DNA from: an uncultured Myxococcales bacterium
GTDB lineage: Bacteria > Myxococcota_A > Polyangia > Polyangiales > Polyangiaceae
DNA length: 64,000 bases
Assembly (NCBI GenBank): GCA_937872925.1
Contig: CALMUT010000371.1
Coordinates: 26,831-90,830 of the forward strand
Reading direction: 5' to 3'
Of this stretch, positions 41,352 to 50,969 are shown in pieces (position 1 is the stretch's first letter; the number at the start of each line of letters is the position of its first letter). The position numbers and the translations under genes were made by a program. Below the pieces are notes generated by a model. That model had not been told where the DNA came from. It did not search any database and worked only from the letters and a program-made list of their open reading frames with translations.

Positions 41352-42623
41352 GTGGATGCCCGAGAGCGTGTGCTGGCCGAAGTCGACGCCGCCGAAGACG
41401 AGCTGGTCGAGCTGACGCGTGCCCTGGTCCGCATCCCCACGGTGAACCCGCCTGGCGCGCACTACGCCGACTGCGCAGAGTTGCTTGCGAATCGACTGCG
41501 CGCGATGGACATGTCGGTACAGCTTCTCACCGCAGAAGACCATCCCGACCACAACGCAAAACACCCGCGGGTAAACGTGCTCGGCCGGCTGGAAGGACAG
41601 TCGCCCCGGCCCTGCCTGCACCTCAATGGGCATATCGACGTGGTGCCCGCGGGGACCGGTTGGAGCGTGGATCCCTTTGCGGGCGTGGTCCAAGACCGCA
41701 AGATCTTCGGCCGCGGCAGCGCGGACATGAAGGCGGGGATCGCTGCAGCCGTGGTTGCGGTGCAGGCGCTCTTGCGGGCTGGAGTGCGTTTGCAGGGCAG
41801 CGTCGAGATCAGCGGCAGCGTCGATGAAGAGAGCGGCGGTTTTGCCGGCATGGAGTGGCTGTGCAAGCAGGGCTATCTGGGCGCGGAGCGCACGGACTAC
41901 GTGATCATTCCCGAGCCACTGAATGTGGACCGCGTGTGTGTTGGGCATCGGGGTGTGTACTGGTTCGAGGTGCACGCAGCGGGCAAGGTGGCGCACGGCA
42001 GCATGCCGTTCTTGGGCGCGAGCGCCATCGAACACCTGGCAACGTTCTTGGAGCGGGTACGCACGGAGCTGACGCCCCGGCTTCAGTCCCGGGAGACCGC
42101 CATGCCCGTCGTGCCGGACGCTGCGCGACACGCCAGCATCAACGTGAACTCGATTGTCGGCGGCCAGGCCGGACAGTTTCCCCAGTCCGCCTGCGTCGCG
42201 GAGGCCGCCAGCGCCATCCTGGACCGACGCTTCTTGCACGAAGAAGACTTTGACGCGGTCAAAGCTGAGATTGCCGCGCTGCTCGAAAAGCTGTCTGGCG
42301 AAGATCCCCGACGGCGCTATCGCCTGGAGGACCTTATGGTGGTGCATCCAGTGTTGGCACCCGAGGACTCGCCCTTGGTGGCGTCCCTTTCGACGGACAT
42401 CAGCGCGCTTTCGGGGCGAGCGCCCAGGCTCGTGGCCAGCCCCGGAACCTACGATCACAAACACGTCGCCCGTGTGGCGGGCGTGCCGCACTGCGTGGCC
42501 TACGGTCCTGGGATCTTGGATCTGGCGCACCAAGTCGACGAGTACTGCGCTATCGACGATTTGATGCAGGCAACCAAGGTGATTGCGCTCAGCGTGATGC
42601 GCCTGTGCGGCGTGGCCGCTTAG
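41352..42623 (+). CDS. M20-family amidohydrolase (ArgE/DapE type)
   Basis: The GTG at 41352 begins the family sequence; the longer frame overlaps the divergent lipoprotein and is rejected. The 423-residue protein has a metal site that includes HLNGHIDVVP, GRGSADMKAG with the bridging Asp, DEESGG with the catalytic Glu, a Glu in IPEPLN and a distal His in LAHQVDEY. A dimerisation lid lies between (about 190-300). Members deacylate N-acyl amino acids such as acetylornithine or succinyl-diaminopimelate. The substrate cannot be told from sequence, and no pathway partner is adjacent. Confidence 0.88.
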   Translation: MDARERVLAEVDAAEDELVELTRALVRIPTVNPPGAHYADCAELLANRLRAMDMSVQLLTAEDHPDHNAKHPRVNVLGRLEGQSPRPCLHLNGHIDVVPAGTGWSVDPFAGVVQDRKIFGRGSADMKAGIAAAVVAVQALLRAGVRLQGSVEISGSVDEESGGFAGMEWLCKQGYLGAERTDYVIIPEPLNVDRVCVGHRGVYWFEVHAAGKVAHGSMPFLGASAIEHLATFLERVRTELTPRLQSRETAMPVVPDAARHASINVNSIVGGQAGQFPQSACVAEAASAILDRRFLHEEDFDAVKAEIAALLEKLSGEDPRRRYRLEDLMVVHPVLAPEDSPLVASLSTDISALSGRAPRLVASPGTYDHKHVARVAGVPHCVAYGPGILDLAHQVDEYCAIDDLMQATKVIALSVMRLCGVAA

Positions 42624-42740
42624 GCGGCGCGTGCTTGCGTGCGGCAATGGATCGCGTGCGTGCGCGCGGCAACGGACCACGCGAGCGCGTACGGCAGCCG
42701 GCGTGCATGCCCGCGCTCGATGATCTAAACTGCGCGCACC

Positions 42741-45161
42741 ATGGGGATCCGCTTATCTTTGCGCGTGGCGCGCGCGGCATTGCCGCTGGTGGCCGTTATC
42801 ATGACGCTGGCGTTTGTATCGTGCGGCAGCGACAGCGCGGACGAACGCGCGAAACTGGCCAAGCTCGCCGAAGGCTGCCTGCTCGACTCGGACTGTGCCA
42901 CGCCTCTGGTGTGCGCGTTCAAGAGCTGTCACACGCGTTGCAACGACAGCCGAGATTGTCCTGCGTCTCAGGTGTGCGTGCCTGCGGATCCGCGGCCGTA
43001 CAATGTGTGTCTGCACACCCCGGACAAATGCTTCTACAATACGGACTGCCCGGCCGAGAATCTGTTCTGCGCCAAGGATTTGCGTTGCCGGCTGCAGTGC
43101 AAATCCGATCGGGATTGCCTGCCCGAACAGACTTGTGTGACGGGAGCCTGCGCCGACGAAAAGGATCTGACCGATGGCCAGCTCGTGCCGCCGGGCGGTC
43201 AGTCTCCAGACGCGAGCGTTGGCACCAGCTGCACCTACAACTCCGATTGCGACGCGCCACTGGTCTGCATCGCGGGGTCCTGCCTCGTGGAGTGCAAAGG
43301 TGATCGCGACTGCGCGCCGGGCCTACTTTGCGACACGGTCGGCAGTTGCGTCCTGCCCGGTCAAAGCGATGGTGGCGTGGCCATCCCCAGCTGCGTCAAC
43401 GGCAAGCAGGATCAAGGAGAGACCGGAATCGACTGCGGTGGTGGCTGCGGCGCGTGTGACGGCGACCCTTGCAGCAAGCCCCTGGATTGCGCCAGCAACG
43501 TGTGCCAGGGCCTGGTCTGCCAGGCGCCGAGCTGCGGCGACGGCCTACAAAACGGCACGGAATCCGACGTGGATTGCGGCGGCGGCTGTCCCAAATGTCC
43601 GCCCACCAAGGGCTGCTGGACCAGCAACGATTGCACCACGGGCTCCTGCGTGGGGGGGAGCTGCAACGCCCCGGGCTGCAGCAATGGCAGCAAAGACACC
43701 AACGAAACCGACGTGGATTGCGGCGGCACCGAGTGCAAACCGTGTGCGACGGGTAAGGGCTGCGAGAAAAACGGGGATTGCACGAGTCAGAACTGCGTTG
43801 CAAAGAAGTGTGTGAACGCGGGACCAACGCTCTGGACGCGCGTCATCAATGGGTCCGGCTCCGAAGACATAGAAGTGGCGGCCGCCGGAGCGGGTCACGT
43901 CGTGATGGCCGGAGAGTTCACGAAGGGGCAGCCGGGGGTCGACTTCGGCGGAGGCGGGCTGATCTCGTCGGGCACAAGCTTGTACGTGGCCAAGCACACC
44001 CTGGCCGGCGCGCACAGCTGGTCCCGATCCTTGGGTGCCTCGACCTACCTGCTGTTCGGCGACGTTGCCGTGGCGCCTGGTGGCGAGGTCTGGGTCTGGG
44101 CCGAGGAACAGCTGTCCGTGCCCCTGCCCGGTGCCTTGCCCAGCTGCACGTCCGCCGCGGGCAAGTGGGTCGGCAAGCTGGTCAAGCTCGACGGCAGCAC
44201 CGGCGCGGACGTCTTTTCCACCTGCAGCAGCATCGTGGGCGGCGGTGGACAAATCCGCGCGAATGCAGTGCACGCAGACGCCCAGGGCGACGTCTGGGTT
44301 TCGGGCTTCTTTTACGGCACCGCCGACTTCGATGGCACGCAAATCACGACGCCCTATACCAACGGCTTCGTCGCCAAGTACTCGAAGGTCAGCGGTGTGG
44401 CCGCGTGGGTCAATCACATTCGCAACAACAGCGCGCCCCCAGGCAGCTTGGTGGCCCAGGGCCAAGTCACGGACTTTTCATCCGACGCCACGCACACCTA
44501 CGCCGTTGGCTTCTTGCGTCAGGACGTCACCATCGGCACCGGCACGCCGGTAGCCCTGACAAAAACGGGTAGTCAAGACGACATCTTCGTCGTCAAGATG
44601 GACAGCACCGGCGCCGTCGTTGCCAGTCGCACCTTCGGCTCGTCGGGACCGGACATCGGAATGCGCATCGCCGTTGCTGGAAGTGACGTTTGGATCGCGG
44701 GGACCCTCGAAGGTCAAGTCAGCTTCGGTCCTAGTCAGATCGTGACCGCGGCGGGAGGCCGAGACGTCTTCGTGGCGCGGCTGTCCGCCGCGGATCTGAG
44801 CGCGCAGTGGGCGCAAGGCTATGGCGGGGCAGCAGACGAAGAGCTCGGTGGGGTCGATGTGAGCGCCACTGGAGAGTTCGCGATCACCGGATCCATTCGG
44901 AGCGCCTACAACTTTGGTGGCGGTCCGCTGCCCTATAGCGCCGGCGAGGATTTCTTCTTAGCCCGCTTCAGCAGCAGCGGCGTGCACCAGAGTAGCCAGA
45001 GCGCGGGCGGGTTGGCAAAAGAGGCCGGGCTGTCGGCCGCCTACGTTGGCTCGTCCCTCTACGTGGGCGGCAAGTATGGCAGTGCGGTCACGATCGATTT
45101 CGGCAACGGGCCGCTGCCGACGCCCAGCGGTGAGGACGCCTTCGTGGTGTTTTTTCCGTAG
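42741..45161 (+). CDS. Large Cys-rich lipoprotein with propeller-like C-terminal half
   Basis: The 806-residue protein has a signal peptide and lipobox (FVSC, Cys28). Residues 40-365 are Cys-rich and built of repeated modules such as CNDSRDCPASQVC, and three copies of a C-NG-D-E-T-D-DCGG-C-C type unit (NGTESDVDCGGGCPKC is one). The second half (370-806) contains repeated strands with a VAGSDVWIAGT-type pattern and looks like an SBBP/beta-propeller domain. Both module types are common in secreted myxobacterial proteins. Surface adhesion or binding is likely; no enzyme motif is seen. It stands alone. Confidence 0.78.
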   Translation: MGIRLSLRVARAALPLVAVIMTLAFVSCGSDSADERAKLAKLAEGCLLDSDCATPLVCAFKSCHTRCNDSRDCPASQVCVPADPRPYNVCLHTPDKCFYNTDCPAENLFCAKDLRCRLQCKSDRDCLPEQTCVTGACADEKDLTDGQLVPPGGQSPDASVGTSCTYNSDCDAPLVCIAGSCLVECKGDRDCAPGLLCDTVGSCVLPGQSDGGVAIPSCVNGKQDQGETGIDCGGGCGACDGDPCSKPLDCASNVCQGLVCQAPSCGDGLQNGTESDVDCGGGCPKCPPTKGCWTSNDCTTGSCVGGSCNAPGCSNGSKDTNETDVDCGGTECKPCATGKGCEKNGDCTSQNCVAKKCVNAGPTLWTRVINGSGSEDIEVAAAGAGHVVMAGEFTKGQPGVDFGGGGLISSGTSLYVAKHTLAGAHSWSRSLGASTYLLFGDVAVAPGGEVWVWAEEQLSVPLPGALPSCTSAAGKWVGKLVKLDGSTGADVFSTCSSIVGGGGQIRANAVHADAQGDVWVSGFFYGTADFDGTQITTPYTNGFVAKYSKVSGVAAWVNHIRNNSAPPGSLVAQGQVTDFSSDATHTYAVGFLRQDVTIGTGTPVALTKTGSQDDIFVVKMDSTGAVVASRTFGSSGPDIGMRIAVAGSDVWIAGTLEGQVSFGPSQIVTAAGGRDVFVARLSAADLSAQWAQGYGGAADEELGGVDVSATGEFAITGSIRSAYNFGGGPLPYSAGEDFFLARFSSSGVHQSSQSAGGLAKEAGLSAAYVGSSLYVGGKYGSAVTIDFGNGPLPTPSGEDAFVVFFP

Positions 45162-45285
45162 TTCCAGCGGTCCTGGCGGGTCGGCCTCGGGCTTTCGCTT
45201 CCCTCGGGGCTTTCACTTCGGGGCGTTGGCCCATATTCTCCGCGGGCCGTGCTCGGCCCCCCGCTGAGCCCCGAGGAGGAAAAGC

Positions 45286-46152
45286 ATGAGCCAGATCGTT
45301 CGCTGCGCACTGATCCAGTGCGGCAACCCCATCAACGACGAGAGTGTCCCGGTCGAGAAGATCCAGAAAGCGATGCTCGACAAACACATCGCCTACATCG
45401 AAGAGGCCGGCAAGAAGGGCGTGCAGATCCTAGGGCTGCAAGAGATCTTCAACGGGCCCTACTTCTGCCCCAGCCAAGACAAGCGTTGGTACGGCGCGGC
45501 GGAAAAGATCCCCGGTCCGACGACCGAGCTGATGCAGACCTACGCCAAGAAGTACAACATGGTCATGATCGTGCCGCTGTACGAAGAAGAGATCCGCGGC
45601 GTGTTCTACAACTCCGCAGCAGTGATCGACGCGGACGGAACGTACTTGGGCAAGTACCGCAAGCAGCACATCCCCCAGGTGGCTGGCTTTTGGGAGAAGT
45701 ACTTCTTCAAGCCCGGCAACGGCGGCTACCCGGTGTTCCAGACCCGCTACGCCAAGGTCGGCGTCTACATCTGCTACGACCGCCACTTCCCCGAGGGCGC
45801 GCGGTGCCTGGGGCTCAATGGCGCGGAGATCGTCTTCAACCCCAGCGCGACCGTCGCCGGTCTGTCGCAGTACCTGTGGAAGATCGAGCAGCCCGCGCAC
45901 GCCGTGGCCAACGGCTACTACGTGGCGGCAAGCAATCGCGTCGGCACCGAAGGGCCTTGGAACATCGGCAAGTTCTATGGCACCAGCTACTTCGTGAATC
46001 CCCGCGGCGAGATCATCGCCGAGGCCAGCGAAGACAACGACGAGCTGCTGATCACGGAAGTGGATCTCAGCCTGATCGATGAGGTGCGTCAGACTTGGCA
46101 GTTCTACCGAGACCGCCGCCCCGACGCCTACGACGAGATCGTGCGACCGTAA
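45286..46152 (+). CDS. Nitrilase-superfamily amidase, probable beta-ureidopropionase
   Basis: The ATG is preceded by GAGGAGGA five bases upstream. The 288-residue enzyme has the nitrilase triad: Glu53 (LQEIFNG), Lys126 (KYRKQHIP) and Cys163 (ICYDRHFPE). Its size and motifs fit N-carbamoyl-beta-alanine amidohydrolase or N-carbamoylputrescine amidase. Context favours the former, because a nucleobase permease follows eight bases later and the other reductive pyrimidine genes are nearby. The reaction would release beta-alanine, CO2 and ammonia from N-carbamoyl-beta-alanine. Confidence 0.86.
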   Translation: MSQIVRCALIQCGNPINDESVPVEKIQKAMLDKHIAYIEEAGKKGVQILGLQEIFNGPYFCPSQDKRWYGAAEKIPGPTTELMQTYAKKYNMVMIVPLYEEEIRGVFYNSAAVIDADGTYLGKYRKQHIPQVAGFWEKYFFKPGNGGYPVFQTRYAKVGVYICYDRHFPEGARCLGLNGAEIVFNPSATVAGLSQYLWKIEQPAHAVANGYYVAASNRVGTEGPWNIGKFYGTSYFVNPRGEIIAEASEDNDELLITEVDLSLIDEVRQTWQFYRDRRPDAYDEIVRP

Positions 46153-46159
46153 GAGCGTC

Positions 46160-47566
46160 TTGGAAAAGCCGACTCACGATCTGCTCTACGGCATCGACGA
46201 CGTTCCGCCCTTAGGGCAGTCGCTGGCGCTGGGGCTGCAGCACTACCTGACCATGTTCGGGTCCACGGTGGCGATCCCGCTCATCTTGAGCAAGCCGCTG
46301 GGCATGGATGGGGATCCCGTGGCCATGGGTTGGCTGATCGGTACGATGTTCTTCGTCAGCGGCATCACCACGCTGCTGCAGACGACGATCGGGAACCGGC
46401 TGCCTATCGTACAAGGCGGTACTTTTTCGTTCCTGGCCCCCACCATCGCGATCTGCGGCATGGCCAGCCTGGCCAGCGCGGGTTGGCAGGTACGCATGAC
46501 CCACGTGCAGGGCGCGATCATCGCGGGCGCCTTCTTCGAAATGGCGATCGGCTATCTGGGCATCATCGGCAAGCTGCTGCGGTTCATTGGGCCGATCACG
46601 ATCGCGCCCACCATCGCCCTGATTGGCCTGTCGCTTTTCAAATTCGGCGCTCCCGTCGCCGGCAAGCACTGGGGGATCGGTGGGCTCACCATCGGGCTGA
46701 TCATTCTGTTTTCGCAGATCTTGCGGCATAAGGGCCGCGCGTTTGCCTTGTACCCCGTGCTGCTGGGGATGGGCGGTGCGTGGGCGACTGCGGCCGTGCT
46801 CACGGCAACGGGTGTGTTCCCGCCCGGCCATCCGGCGTTTTGCAGCTTGGACAAGGTTTATGCCGCGCCATGGGTGCGCGTGCCCTATCCGTTCCAGTGG
46901 GGCATGCCGGTTTTCGGTGCGGCGGCCATCGTGGGAATGATCGCCGGGTACATGGCCAGCATGATCGAGTCCATTGGCGATTACTTCGCCGCGGCGCGCT
47001 TGAGCGGCGCACCACCGCCGACACAGAAAACCGTGAACCGCGGCATCGGCACCGAAGGGCTGGGTTGTTTGGTGGCCGGCATCTTCGGCTCCGGCAACGG
47101 CACTACCAGCTACAGCGAGAACATCGGAGCTATCGGGCTCACCCGCGTGGGCAGCCGACGCGTCGTGCAGATGGGCGCACTTCTGATGATCGTCTTTGGC
47201 GGCGTTGCCAAATTTGGTGCGCTGTTCACCACCATCCCCGAGCCCATCGTGGGTGGCATGTATTGCACCCTCTTTGGCGTGATCGCGTCTGTGGGCCTGT
47301 CGAACCTGCAGTATGTGGATCTGAACAGCGCACGGAACCTGTTTATCATCGGCTTTTCGTTTTTCATGGGGCTGTCCATGCCCGAGTACTTCGCGCAGCA
47401 TCCCCTCAAATTCGAGCCGCAGTGGCTCGCGGACGTGATCAACACGCTGGGCGGCACCAGCATGGCTGTGGGCGCGCTGATCGCGACGGTGCTCGACAAC
47501 ATCGTGCCGGGCACCGAAGCCGAACGTGGTCTGGCGGCCTTGCGCCACGGCGCAAAATCGCACTGA
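46160..47566 (+). CDS. NCS2/SLC23-family nucleobase permease
   Basis: A TTG at 46160, eight bases after the amidase stop, gives a 468-residue protein beginning MEKPTHDLLYG; an upstream ATG at 46079 would overlap the amidase by 74 bases. About 12-14 membrane helices are visible. Family signatures include PIVQGGTFSFLAPT, ESIGDYFAAARLSGAPPP and NGTTSYSENIGAIGLTRVGS. The sequence is strikingly close to animal SLC23 proteins, and it likely imports uracil, thymine or xanthine by ion symport. Cotranscription with the amidase supports a pyrimidine substrate. Confidence 0.88.
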   Translation: MEKPTHDLLYGIDDVPPLGQSLALGLQHYLTMFGSTVAIPLILSKPLGMDGDPVAMGWLIGTMFFVSGITTLLQTTIGNRLPIVQGGTFSFLAPTIAICGMASLASAGWQVRMTHVQGAIIAGAFFEMAIGYLGIIGKLLRFIGPITIAPTIALIGLSLFKFGAPVAGKHWGIGGLTIGLIILFSQILRHKGRAFALYPVLLGMGGAWATAAVLTATGVFPPGHPAFCSLDKVYAAPWVRVPYPFQWGMPVFGAAAIVGMIAGYMASMIESIGDYFAAARLSGAPPPTQKTVNRGIGTEGLGCLVAGIFGSGNGTTSYSENIGAIGLTRVGSRRVVQMGALLMIVFGGVAKFGALFTTIPEPIVGGMYCTLFGVIASVGLSNLQYVDLNSARNLFIIGFSFFMGLSMPEYFAQHPLKFEPQWLADVINTLGGTSMAVGALIATVLDNIVPGTEAERGLAALRHGAKSH

Positions 47567-47799
47567 GCCCAGCGGGCCGCCTGGCTACTTGTCCGTGTCT
47601 GCGGCGCCCCGCGCTGTCTTGTTGGTGGTTGAAGGCTGTCGGCGACCGCCCGCCGCTTGGCGGGGCAGCGCCCACCGGCATGCGGGCTAGGGCCTGAACT
47701 TAGCGCCAAAAACCCCGGCGTCTTCCGTTGGAACGGCGGTTGCTGTGGGAGCGTACCGCGTGGAGAGTTCGCTCCGCGCGCTACCGGAGTTCAACACAG

Positions 47800-48414
47800 A
47801 TGAAACGCACACAAACTATCTTGTCCTTGTCCTTTGGCATTTTCTCGAGCGTGTTTGCGCAGTTGGCATCCGCGCAAGAGCCCGTCGAAGCCCCCGCGCC
47901 TCAGAGCGATGCAGCTACGCCGACCGCGGCTGACGCGACCGATGCTCGCGGCTTCGACGGTTGGTCGGCGGCCTTGCTTGCCGGCAATGGATTCGAGGAT
48001 GGGGTCAACGTTGGCTTCGGCGGGCGCTTGGGCATGAATGCCGAACGGCTCTATCTCGGCGGCACGTTCGTGTACCACTTGGGGGAGAGTCGTTCGGCGA
48101 CGTTCTTGGGTCAGACCCAAGAGGCTTCGGTGAACATCTACTACTTCGGTGGTGAAGCCGGCTACGACTTTGCCGCCGGGCCGGTGGTCTTGCGTCCGTA
48201 TGGCGGCTTCGGTCTCGGCACTGCGCGTGGTTGCCTGAACGACACATGCGACACGGAGAGCCGGGCGTACATCGCTCCAGGCCTGGCGGTCCTCGCGTCG
48301 GTCGGTGGGTCCCTGTTCGTGGGCGGCGACGCTCGATTTGTCGTGCCTCTAGACGACGACGGCTCGGATTTCGACCACTTCGGCTTGTTCGCCTTCGCCG
48401 GCATGCGGCTCTGA
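47800..48414 (+). CDS. Outer-membrane beta-barrel-like protein
   Basis: ATG 47800 gives a 204-residue protein with a signal peptide (cleavage near QLASAQ), a Pro/Ala-rich spacer, and then alternating amphipathic strands ending in the aromatic-rich FGLFAFAGMRL, as in small OmpA/OmpW-like barrels. GGAG lies ten bases upstream. A disulfide is possible at CLNDTC. No specific family is recognised. Confidence 0.68.
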   Translation: MKRTQTILSLSFGIFSSVFAQLASAQEPVEAPAPQSDAATPTAADATDARGFDGWSAALLAGNGFEDGVNVGFGGRLGMNAERLYLGGTFVYHLGESRSATFLGQTQEASVNIYYFGGEAGYDFAAGPVVLRPYGGFGLGTARGCLNDTCDTESRAYIAPGLAVLASVGGSLFVGGDARFVVPLDDDGSDFDHFGLFAFAGMRL

Positions 48415-48446
48415 GCGGCACAAACCCGCTGCACCCTTGACCTTCC

Positions 48447-48546
48447 GAGGGGAGAGGGCAAACTCCCCTGCTCGGCGCCCCGGGGTCGCTTCCACCTGGA
48501 TGCGCCCCGCCTGGCTTCGCGACCCCGCCCGGCGGTGCCCGGGCAG
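48447..48546 (+). promoter_or_regulatory. Structured leader with three hairpins before mmsA
   Basis: Three inverted repeats lie in the 176-base gap: AGGGGAG/CTCCCCT (48448-48469), a 9-bp CGGGGTCGC/GCGACCCCG (48481-48527) and GCCCGG/CCGGGC (48527-48544). The first may terminate the barrel gene. The others sit just before the mmsA ribosome site AGGAGT (48581) and could form a leader structure. None matches a riboswitch I know. Confidence 0.4.
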
Positions 48547-48590
48547 CGGGGTACGCATTGCCGACTGTGGTCTCACCATTAGGAGTAGTC

Positions 48591-50090
48591 ATGAGCAGCC
48601 AAGTTTTCCCGGCCTTCAAGGCCACCAGCTACGACTTCGTCGAGTACGCGCCCGTCAAGAATTGGATCGATGGCCAGTGGGTCGCATCCAAATCCGGCAA
48701 GACCCTCGAGATCACCAATCCGCGCCACGGCAAGGTGATGGGCAATGTGGTGATGAGCGGGGCTGACGACGTGAACGTCGCCGTAGAAGCTGCGAAGAAG
48801 GCCGCTGCTACTTGGCGCCACACCCCGATCAAGGTGCGCGCTCAGGTCATGTTCAAGCTCAAAGAGCTGATGGAGCGCGACCTGGAAGAGCTCTCCTGGC
48901 TAGTCAGTCACGAAAACGGAAAGATCATCGACGAAGCCCGCGCTGAGGTACTGAAGGGCATCGAATGCGTCGAATTCGGCGCGTCCATTCCCAACATCGG
49001 CGCCGGGGATCAGCTTGAAGTCAGCCGAGGCGTGACGTGTTCCCAGAAGCACGAGGCCCTCGGTGTCGTCGCCGGCGTCACACCGTTCAACTTCCCCATC
49101 ATGGTGCCGCTGTGGATGATTCCCCAAGCTCTCGTTGGCGGGAACGCCTTCATTCTCAAGCCCAGCGAACAGGTCCCCTTTGGCGCGGCGAAGCTCGCCG
49201 CGCTGCTCGATGAAGCGGGATTGCCCAAGGGCGTGTTTTCCGTCGTCAATGGCGGACCCGACGCCGTGAATGCCTTGGCAGATCACCCGGACATCAAAGC
49301 CATCGCGTTCGTCGGTTCCACGCCTATCGCCAAGATGCTCTACGGCCGCGGTGCACAGACCGGCAAGAGCATGCTGTGCCTTGGGGGCGCCAAAAACCAT
49401 CTCATTGTGGTGCCCGATGCGGATCCCAAGATCACCGCGGACAACGTGGTCGCCAGTTTCACGGGCTGCGCAGGCCAGCGCTGTATGGCCGCCGCCGTGC
49501 TCGTGGCGGTGGGGGATGTGGATCACATTATCGACGCCATCAAGGACAAGGCAGCGGCACTCGTGATCGGCAAAGACGTCGGCCCCATCATCAACGAGAA
49601 GAGCGCCACGCGCATCAACGGCATCATCAACGACGCCGAGAAGCAGGGCGCAAAGATCCTGGTCGATGGTCGCGGCAAGAAGGGCGATGGCGCTGGGCAG
49701 TGGGTCGCACCGACGGTCATCGACAACGTCAAACCTGGAATGCAGGCTGCCACCGACGAGATCTTTGGACCGGTGCTGTCGATCGTGCACGTGGGCAACG
49801 TGGACGAAGCCATTGCTCTGGAGAACGCTAACCCCTATGGCAATGCCTCAAGCGTCTACACCACGAGTGGAGCCGTCGCCGAGTACGTGACCTCGCGGGT
49901 GGACGCCGGTATGGTTGGCGTGAACATCGGCGTGCCCGTGCCGCGCGAGCCTTTCGGTTTTGGTGGCTGGAACTATTCGAAGTTCGGCCACGGCAACATC
50001 ACGGGTATGGACGGCTTCCGCTTTTGGACGCGTCCCCGCAAGATCACTAGCAAATGGGACGTCTCGCCGGACAACAACTGGATGAGCTGA
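48591..50090 (+). CDS. mmsA: CoA-acylating (methyl)malonate-semialdehyde dehydrogenase
   Basis: MmsA/IolA enzymes convert malonate or methylmalonate semialdehyde with NAD+ and CoA to acetyl-CoA or propionyl-CoA and CO2. The 499-residue protein has an SD AGGAGT four bases upstream of ATG. It shows the aldehyde dehydrogenase Asn in GVTPFNFPIMVP, the NAD-binding FVGSTPIAK, and the catalytic Cys298 in GCAGQRCMA, the diagnostic MMSDH signature. C-terminal GWNYSKFGHGNITGMDG is also typical. In this window it would be the last step of beta-alanine or beta-aminoisobutyrate breakdown. Confidence 0.94.
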   Translation: MSSQVFPAFKATSYDFVEYAPVKNWIDGQWVASKSGKTLEITNPRHGKVMGNVVMSGADDVNVAVEAAKKAAATWRHTPIKVRAQVMFKLKELMERDLEELSWLVSHENGKIIDEARAEVLKGIECVEFGASIPNIGAGDQLEVSRGVTCSQKHEALGVVAGVTPFNFPIMVPLWMIPQALVGGNAFILKPSEQVPFGAAKLAALLDEAGLPKGVFSVVNGGPDAVNALADHPDIKAIAFVGSTPIAKMLYGRGAQTGKSMLCLGGAKNHLIVVPDADPKITADNVVASFTGCAGQRCMAAAVLVAVGDVDHIIDAIKDKAAALVIGKDVGPIINEKSATRINGIINDAEKQGAKILVDGRGKKGDGAGQWVAPTVIDNVKPGMQAATDEIFGPVLSIVHVGNVDEAIALENANPYGNASSVYTTSGAVAEYVTSRVDAGMVGVNIGVPVPREPFGFGGWNYSKFGHGNITGMDGFRFWTRPRKITSKWDVSPDNNWMS

Positions 50091-50855
50091 CTAGAAGACT
50101 CCAGGGCCGGTAGCCGCAGGGCTGCCGGCAAAGGTCGGCATGGATTTCGGTAGAGAAGGCTCCGAAATCCGTAGGGTGAAGCTGAGGCCCGCGACCAACA
50201 TGAAGGTGTTGAAGTCGTGCTCCTCCCCGAAGGCCGAGTGCGTGTTGCGCAGCGCCGAGCCCGTCAGTTCCGCGACAATGCCAACGGCAACGCGCCGGCT
50301 GCTTGGCACATCGAGGGCCAGCCACAGGCCGCCAACCGGACCGAGGCCGCTGAAGTCTTCTTCTTCGGGGCCGAAGGTGTAGATCTGACCGAGACCTGCC
50401 CCGCCTCCGATGCGCAAGATTTTGGCGGGCAGGCGGTGGTCGACGTACGCCATGGCGTAGTACAGCCCTTCGCCCTCTCCGCTGAACTGACCGTCGAGTC
50501 GCGTCAGGGGCACATGGGTGAGGCCTCCCAGAACGCCCAGTGTCACGTCCACGGCCGGACGGATCCCAACCCCCAGGCGCAGACTCACGCCCATGCCGTC
50601 CGCGATCAAGCGTCGCTTCTGGCTGTCGTCACTCACGGGGTGATACGCGGTATCTGCGCGCACATAGGCCAGGCCCGCGTCTGCTCGGATGTACCAACTG
50701 TCGTAGGACAGTGCTTGGTCCGCCGCGATGTCTTCGGCGCTCTCTTCCTCTTCGGGTTCGGCGCCACGGGCGGCCGGTGCCCACTGCAGCATCGCCAAGC
50801 ACAAGAAGGCGAGGCTTCCGACGCGCATCGAGCGCGGACACTTGGCGTTGGTCAC
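50091..50855 (-). CDS. Hypothetical outer-membrane barrel protein
   Basis: GTG 50855 has GGTGGAG just upstream; an ATG at 50828 is an alternative. A signal peptide ends near AARGAE, followed by an acidic segment (PEEEESAED). Alternating strands with Gly turns (LRLGVGIRPAVDVTLGVLGGL; written here only in part as GVGIRPAVDVTLGVL) suggest a barrel. The Pro-rich C-terminus (PTFAGSPAATGPGVF) does not end in Phe within a strand in the usual way, though the last residue is Phe. The gene is convergent with mmsA and abuts it with no gap. I recognise no family. Confidence 0.65.
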   Translation of the reverse strand: MTNAKCPRSMRVGSLAFLCLAMLQWAPAARGAEPEEEESAEDIAADQALSYDSWYIRADAGLAYVRADTAYHPVSDDSQKRRLIADGMGVSLRLGVGIRPAVDVTLGVLGGLTHVPLTRLDGQFSGEGEGLYYAMAYVDHRLPAKILRIGGGAGLGQIYTFGPEEEDFSGLGPVGGLWLALDVPSSRRVAVGIVAELTGSALRNTHSAFGEEHDFNTFMLVAGLSFTLRISEPSLPKSMPTFAGSPAATGPGVF

Positions 50856-50969
50856 TGCTCCACCGGATCCCAGTCTAGTCTAATCCCGGATCCGGAGGTG
50901 GACTCGTGGACAGCGAGGGGCAGACGATTTGCCGGGACGGGAATAGTCGCTCCGGATCTCGAACCGGAG

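Noticed and set aside
41145..42680. 511-codon open frame on the minus strand opposite the M20 gene
   Set aside because: It mirrors a gene with clear catalytic motifs and encodes a His/Arg/Gly-rich product without domains, as expected from antisense frames in GC-rich DNA.
46211..47563. 450-codon minus-strand frame opposite the permease
   Set aside because: It is the shadow of a recognised membrane protein; its product is hydrophilic, His/Arg-rich and unlike any family.
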